The position numbers and the translations under genes are program-made. Below, in pieces: positions 5,456 to 7,059 of a DNA stretch of 7,059 bases. The notes under the pieces are model-generated. The model ran no database searches. It saw only the letters and a list, made by a program, of their open reading frames with translations, and had not been told where the DNA came from. The DNA comes from JACDAN01 sp036554945 (GTDB taxonomy: Bacteria; Actinomycetota; Thermoleophilia; Gaiellales; Gaiellaceae). The stretch's first letter is position 1. Each line of letters begins with the position of its first letter. The DNA lies in the NCBI GenBank assembly GCA_036554945.1, contig DATBMH010000091.1, positions 1 to 7,059 on the forward strand, written 5' to 3'.

Positions 5456-6405
5456 ACCGTCTCCGCGCCGACCTGCTCGGCCTGGACGCGGGCGCAGACG
5501 TCGATCGCGAGGTCGGCGAAAGCGCGCGCCGCGGGCGAGCGGTAACGGTCGCGATGCCAGGCGACTCCGATCAGACGCGGGGGGACGTCGGCGAGGCCGA
5601 AGACCGCCGTGCCCTCGTGGCCGACGTCGACCGAGAGGAGCGGGACGAGCGCCGCGCCGACCCCGGCGGCGACGAGCCCCTGGATGGTGCCGTTGTCGTC
5701 CGAGCGAAAGACGATCCGCGGCTCGAGCCCGGCGTCCCGGAAGCGCGTCTCCACCGCGTGGATGCTGCGGCACTGGCGGAAGCCGATCAGCGGCAAGTCC
5801 GCGACCTCCCGCAGTGACGGCCGCCGGTTCCGGAGCGCGAGAGGCGAGTCGCTCTGGACGACGAGGACGTGCGGGTCGACCATCGCCTCGCGCGTCTCGA
5901 ACGGCCCCTCTTCGACAGGGAGCATCACGAAGGCGAGGTCGAGCTCGCCGCGCTCCACGAGCTCGAGGAGGAAGCCGTCGTCGGTTCCCTCCGTGAGCTG
6001 GACGGAGACGTCCGGCCACGCGTTCGTGAACTCGCGCAGGAGCAGCGGGAGGACGCGGGCGCCGACGCTCTGGAACGTCCCGATTCGCAAGGTGCCGGCG
6101 GAGCCCTCCGCGAAGGCGGCGAGATCTGCCTGGGCAGCCTGCAGCCGCGCCACGATCCCCGCGGCGTGCCGCAGGAGCAGCTCGCCCGCCTCCGTCAGGG
6201 AGACGCGGCGCGGGCCCCCGGGGCGTTCCACGAGCCGCTGGCCGACGATGCGCTCGAGCGCCTGGATCTGCTGGCTCACGGCGGACTGCGTGTACCCGAG
6301 CCGCTCGGCGGCGCGCCCGAACGACTCCTCCTCGGCGACCGCCTGGAGGGCAGCGAGATGCCGCAGTTCGACGCCCAGCCAACCATCAGCTCTCATGATC
6401 GACAT
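5446..6405 (-). CDS. LysR-family transcriptional regulator
   Basis: This is a DNA-binding regulator of 319 residues, typical for LysR proteins. The N-terminal winged helix-turn-helix spans about 14-72, with ELRHLAALQAVAEEESFGRA (13-32) and the recognition region RLGYTQSAVSQQIQALE (35-51). A linker helix at about 73-102 leads to the periplasmic-binding-protein-like effector domain (about 104-305), starting GTLRIGTFQSVGARVLP (104-120). ELDLAFVMLP (154-163) and GLVAAGVGAALVP (243-255) are characteristic effector-domain stretches. The effector is not identifiable. Two starts are possible: ATG 6403-6405 and ATG 6394-6396 (residue 4). Neither has a Shine-Dalgarno. A TATGAT box at 6408-6413 on this strand would start transcription near 6401, which favours the second ATG. 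LysR genes usually repress themselves and act on the divergent gene, here the 38-codon membrane protein at 6450. Confidence 0.94.
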   Translation of the reverse strand: MSIMRADGWLGVELRHLAALQAVAEEESFGRAAERLGYTQSAVSQQIQALERIVGQRLVERPGGPRRVSLTEAGELLLRHAAGIVARLQAAQADLAAFAEGSAGTLRIGTFQSVGARVLPLLLREFTNAWPDVSVQLTEGTDDGFLLELVERGELDLAFVMLPVEEGPFETREAMVDPHVLVVQSDSPLALRNRRPSLREVADLPLIGFRQCRSIHAVETRFRDAGLEPRIVFRSDDNGTIQGLVAAGVGAALVPLLSVDVGHEGTAVFGLADVPPRLIGVAWHRDRYRSPAARAFADLAIDVCARVQAEQVGAETVAA

Positions 6406-6412
6406 GAATCAT
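6395..6412. promoter_or_regulatory. Candidate LysR operator overlapping its own start codons
   Basis: ATGAT (6395-6399) and ATCAT (6408-6412) form a 5-bp inverted repeat with 8 bases between. A T-N11-A spacing of the LysR-box kind runs from T6399 to A6411. It lies in an A/T-rich island that contrasts with the surrounding G/C-rich DNA and covers both possible LysR start codons. The T-N11-A pattern is permissive, so this is a modest call. Confidence 0.35.
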
Positions 6413-6417
6413 AACTT
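6408..6417. promoter_or_regulatory. Overlapping divergent -10-like boxes
   Basis: On the minus strand TATGAT (6408-6413) differs from the consensus -10 by one base and would serve the LysR gene. On the plus strand TAACTT (6412-6417) fits TAnnnT and would start transcription near 6424, ahead of the small membrane protein. No convincing -35 is seen for either. The overlap would make the two promoters mutually exclusive. Confidence 0.35.
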
Positions 6418-6449
6418 GATTTGTGCTTATCGAGAAGGCGGCCGACCAT

Positions 6450-6566
6450 ATGGCTATGGGGTACGTCGTAATCGCCTTCATCCTTCTCGTCGGGCCTCTC
6501 GCGGCCCTCATCGGTACCGACTCTCGGATCGACGAGATTCGGCGCCTCGACTGGCGGCGCTCCTAG
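6450..6566 (+). CDS. Small single-helix membrane protein of unknown function (38 residues)
   Basis: I do not recognise a named family. The frame ATG (6450) to TAG (6564-6566) encodes a 38-residue peptide. A short N-terminus leads into one hydrophobic helix (residues 4-22, GYVVIAFILLVGPLAALIG), followed by a charged C-terminal tail with TDSRIDEIRRLDWRRS (23-38). Arginines in the tail suggest the C-terminus is cytoplasmic. A weak Shine-Dalgarno-like GAGAAGG (6432-6438) lies 11 bases upstream. ATG 6456 (residue 3) is an alternative start. A -10-like box at 6412-6417 is upstream. The combination of a clean transmembrane segment, a hydrophilic tail, an upstream ribosome site and divergence from a LysR gene argues that it is real. 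Tiny proteins of this design, with a GPLA turn in the helix and a DSR motif after it, recur in actinobacterial genomes from memory. The opposite-strand frame covering this stretch is low-complexity and charged, as expected of a shadow. Confidence 0.6.
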   Translation: MAMGYVVIAFILLVGPLAALIGTDSRIDEIRRLDWRRS

Positions 6567-6577
6567 AGCTCGCGCCA

Positions 6578-6592
6578 AGCCGCGCTGCGGCT
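6578..6592. repeat. Small hairpin, copy 1 (AGCCGC-N3-GCGGCT)
   Basis: A perfect 6-bp stem with a 3-base loop lies 11 bases after the small membrane protein stop. There is no T-tract after it. A near copy occurs at 6630-6642. It could be a weak terminator for the small gene or one of a pair of protein-binding sites. Confidence 0.4.
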
Positions 6593-6629
6593 CCGCCCGC
6601 GGTCATCCTGCCCGATTCCCGTGGGCCGA

Positions 6630-6642
6630 GCCGCGGTGCGGC
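6630..6642. repeat. Small hairpin, copy 2 (GCCGC-N3-GCGGC)
   Basis: A 5-bp stem with a 3-base loop and the same arms as the hairpin at 6579-6591, 51 bases further on and 55 bases before the dehydrogenase start. As a pair, the two might be operator sites for the dehydrogenase gene. In DNA this G/C-rich, chance is a real alternative. Confidence 0.35.
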
Positions 6643-6697
6643 GTGCCCCGACGCGGTCGAGACTTCCGCGTCCAGGTGCGAACATGAGAGCCGCCAC

Positions 6698-7059
6698 ATG
6701 GAAACGGGGCTCTCTGGCAAGCGCGTGCTCGTCACCGGCGCATCCGGGGGAATCGGCGCGGCCTGCGCCCGCGCGTTCGCCGAGGAGGGCTGCCGGCTCG
6801 CGCTCCACTACCACGCCGGGCGGGAGCGGGCGGAGGCGGTCGCCGCCGAGTGCGGCGGGGGGCTCCTCCTCCGGGCAGACCTCCGTCGCGAGGACGAGGC
6901 CGACGCGCTCTTCGCGGCCGCGCGCGCCGGGCTGGGCGGGGTCGACGTCTGCGCGGCGGTGGCGGGCGTCTGGCCCGAGGAGGACGTCCCGCTCTGGGAG
7001 CTGTCGCTCGAGCGCTGGAACGAGACGATCGCGGCGAACCTGACGGCGACGTTCCTGAC
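6698..7059 (+). CDS. Short-chain dehydrogenase/reductase, N-terminal part (cut by right edge)
   Basis: This is an NAD(P)-dependent oxidoreductase of the classical SDR family with a Rossmann fold. 120 complete codons are present. The cofactor-binding TGASGGIG motif is at 13-20, directly after the first strand (KRVLVTGAS, 8-16). Asp61 (RAD, 59-61) is in the position of the adenine-contacting acidic residue. WNETIAANLTATFL (107-120) holds Asn114, the Asn of the Asn-Ser-Tyr-Lys catalytic tetrad. Ser, Tyr and Lys lie beyond the edge. The usual NNAG motif reads AVAG here (87-90), so the conserved Asn is replaced by Val88. Overall it is FabG-like, but the substrate is unknown. The ATG at 6698 is the only reasonable start, with weak GAGAG (6686-6690) 7 bases before it. 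It is separated from the small membrane protein gene by 131 non-coding bases. Confidence 0.88.
   Translation, partial: METGLSGKRVLVTGASGGIGAACARAFAEEGCRLALHYHAGRERAEAVAAECGGGLLLRADLRREDEADALFAAARAGLGGVDVCAAVAGVWPEEDVPLWELSLERWNETIAANLTATFL

Noticed and set aside
5300..6382. 360-codon minus-strand open frame overlapping the LysR gene in another frame
   Set aside because: Arg/Pro/Ala-rich and without recognisable domains. The LysR frame has the helix-turn-helix and effector domain.
6393..6578. Minus-strand 61-codon frame upstream of LysR
   Set aside because: Overlaps the A/T-rich control island and lies antisense to the small membrane protein. Charged composition and no start signal.
6621..7043. 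140-codon plus-strand frame overlapping the dehydrogenase
   Set aside because: Arg/Ser/Pro-rich out-of-frame reading of the SDR gene. The SDR frame has TGASGGIG and the catalytic Asn.
1..7059. Mobile elements, CRISPR arrays, tRNA or rRNA genes, phage genes
   Set aside because: No transposase, integrase, direct-repeat array or structural RNA signature was seen on either strand.

Overview
The window reads as chromosomal DNA of a high-GC actinobacterium. The evidence is strong G/C preference at third codon positions, long spurious open frames on the strands opposite real genes, a caa3-type oxidase whose subunit II carries a fused cytochrome c domain, and a gene start that looks leaderless. The flavour of the oxidase subunit I N-terminus suggests the class Thermoleophilia, but that is recall-based inference and not shown by the sequence.

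Layout. (a) 1-1358, minus strand: end-to-end coupled genes for cytochrome c oxidase subunit II (CuA plus heme c) and the N-terminal part of subunit I, which runs off the left edge. (b) 1359-1451: a short divergent control region with mirror-image TAGGGT hexamers. (c) 1452-5411: a block of ion-transport genes. These are a CPA1-type cation:proton antiporter (plus), a CaCA-type Na+/Ca2+ exchanger (minus, overlapping the antiporter tail to tail by 51 bases), and, divergent from the exchanger, an ArsB/NhaD-type permease followed 4 bases later by a small two-CBS-domain protein. (d) 5412-5455: a convergent junction with an 8-bp hairpin. (e) 5446-6405, minus strand: a LysR-type regulator. (f) 6389-6450: a conspicuously A/T-rich island with overlapping divergent promoter-like elements. 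(g) 6450-6566: an unrecognised 38-residue single-helix membrane protein. (h) 6567-6697: a non-coding gap with two near-identical small hairpins. (i) 6698-7059: the start of a short-chain dehydrogenase/reductase cut by the right edge.

How it fits together. The oxidase generates proton motive force. The three neighbouring transporters are of families that spend it, or the sodium gradient, to move Na+/H+, Ca2+ and possibly other anions or cations. The CBS protein is a plausible nucleotide-sensing partner of the ArsB/NhaD-type permease. This reading of the block as an ion-homeostasis neighbourhood is inference from gene content. I see no mobile elements, CRISPR arrays, rRNA or tRNA genes. Nothing here amounts to a clearly new multi-gene system. 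The most distinctive items are the two-helix N-terminal extension of oxidase subunit I, the Asp-rich alpha-1 repeat of the exchanger, the permease-CBS pair, the tiny membrane protein beside the LysR gene, and a strong internal ribosome-binding site inside the antiporter gene.
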